Assembly (NCBI GenBank): GCA_003233615.1
Contig: QIMB01000328.1
Coordinates: forward strand, 1 to 6,610
Origin: Nitrospirota bacterium
GTDB taxonomy: Bacteria; Nitrospirota; Nitrospiria; Nitrospirales; UBA8639
DNA length: 6,610 bases
Direction of reading: 5' to 3'
Position numbers and translations under genes: made by a program. The notes beneath the pieces are model-generated. The model searched no databases, had not been told where the DNA came from, and saw only the letters and a program-made list of their open reading frames with translations. This document shows positions 5,997 through 6,610 of the stretch, piece by piece (within the stretch, counting starts at the first letter, position 1; every line of letters starts with the position of its first letter).

Positions 5997-6610
5997 ATGA
6001 CCGAGCGACATTCATCTATTGAAATCTATGATACGACCTTGCGAGATGGGTCGCAGGCTGAAGATGTCAGCTTTTCGGTCGAAGATAAGGTTCGGATTGC
6101 GCTCAAACTTGATGAATTGGGGGTTCATTTCATTGAAGGCGGATGGCCTGGAGCAAATCCTAAAGATATCGAGTTCTTTCAAATTATCAAATCCACTCCG
6201 CTTCAACATGCCAAAATTGTCGCGTTTGGTTCGACCAGAAAAGCCAAGAACTCTGCAATGGAAGATCCGACTCTTGAGGCATTGCTCTCCGCGGAAACGG
6301 ACATAGTCACAATTTTTGGTAAAAGCTGGACACTGCATGTAACCGAGGCCTTGGAGACGACATTAGAAACGAATTTAGAACTCATTGAGGATTCGATTGC
6401 CTTTCTCCGATCAAAAAAACGGCAAGTGTTTTACGATGCTGAACACTTTTTTGATGGCTATAAGACTGATCCTACCTATGCACTCAAGACCATTGAGGTC
6501 GCCATGCATGCGGGAGCGGAACGTCTCGTCTTGTGTGATACCAACGGGGGGACCATGCCTTGGGAGATTCAGGAGATTGTTTCAATTGTGCGGAAGACAT
6601 GTACCGTGCC
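5997..6610 (+). CDS. cimA: Citramalate synthase, N-terminal part (cut by the window end)
   Basis: CimA condenses pyruvate with acetyl-CoA to (R)-citramalate, opening the threonine-independent route to 2-oxobutyrate and isoleucine. The 204 visible codons hold most of the catalytic TIM barrel; family members are about 530 aa, so the C-terminal regulatory part lies outside. DTTLRDGSQ at 12-20 carries the metal-binding Asp and catalytic Arg typical of the isopropylmalate/homocitrate synthase superfamily. VSFSVEDK at 24-31, FIEGGWPGANPKD at 45-57, YDAEHFFDGY at 146-155 and LCDTNGG at 179-185 are hallmarks of the citramalate synthase branch rather than LeuA. ATG 5997 is preferred because the family starts close to this point and a GAGA (5984-5987) lies 9 bases upstream. 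In-frame GTGs at 5982 and 5994 are possible alternatives, and a TAG at 5976 blocks anything longer. It follows lysC by 58 bases without a visible terminator, so it is probably in the same transcript. Confidence 0.94.
   Translation, partial: MTERHSSIEIYDTTLRDGSQAEDVSFSVEDKVRIALKLDELGVHFIEGGWPGANPKDIEFFQIIKSTPLQHAKIVAFGSTRKAKNSAMEDPTLEALLSAETDIVTIFGKSWTLHVTEALETTLETNLELIEDSIAFLRSKKRQVFYDAEHFFDGYKTDPTYALKTIEVAMHAGAERLVLCDTNGGTMPWEIQEIVSIVRKTCTV

Noticed and set aside
6012..6338. Overlapping - strand frame (108 codons) and + strand frame (6019-6306, 95 codons)
   Set aside because: Both are shadows of cimA, whose true frame lacks a stop in the window and carries clear family motifs.
1..6610. A mobile, defence or otherwise new multi-gene system
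   Set aside because: All genes except the ApgM-like one are readily assigned to amino-acid biosynthesis, and no transposase, integrase, tRNA, array or toxin-like gene is present.

Overview
The window is an ordinary-looking chromosomal stretch of amino-acid biosynthesis genes. All of them are on the + strand and closely packed. In order they are: the end of an AlaC-type alanine aminotransferase, homoserine dehydrogenase (hom), threonine synthase (thrC), a phosphoglycerate-mutase-like protein of the ApgM family, aspartokinase (lysC), and the start of citramalate synthase (cimA). There are no mobile elements, RNA genes, CRISPR arrays or defence genes that I can support.

The order hom/thrC - ApgM-like - lysC - cimA, with a DapL/AlaC-type aminotransferase nearby, resembles clusters I recall from Nitrospirota and some Desulfobacterota/Geobacter-type bacteria. 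The near-balanced base composition would suit a marine Nitrospira-like organism. This placement is inference from gene order and protein flavour, not a search result.

Layout: positions 1-3217 hold alaC, hom and thrC. alaC and hom overlap by one base, and a 41-base gap separates hom from thrC. Positions 3218-3470 are the only sizeable non-coding gap. It holds a weak terminator-like hairpin and short repeats, and probably separates two transcription units. Positions 3471-6610 hold the ApgM-like gene, lysC (5 bases later) and cimA (58 bases later, cut by the window end).

Together the genes serve the aspartate family. LysC commits aspartate, Hom makes homoserine, and ThrC makes threonine from phosphohomoserine. 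CimA opens the threonine-independent route from pyruvate to 2-oxobutyrate and isoleucine, and AlaC connects pyruvate with alanine. The homoserine kinase step (ThrB) is not represented by any recognisable GHMP-type kinase here. The ApgM-like gene stands where an analogue has been proposed in other genomes.

The most notable observation is that this ApgM-like protein keeps the fold but appears to have lost nearly all the metal-binding and nucleophile residues of its family, so it looks like a retained pseudoenzyme or a protein with a changed function. A second point is a well-formed internal ribosome binding site and ATG inside lysC, placed to make a separate regulatory beta subunit.
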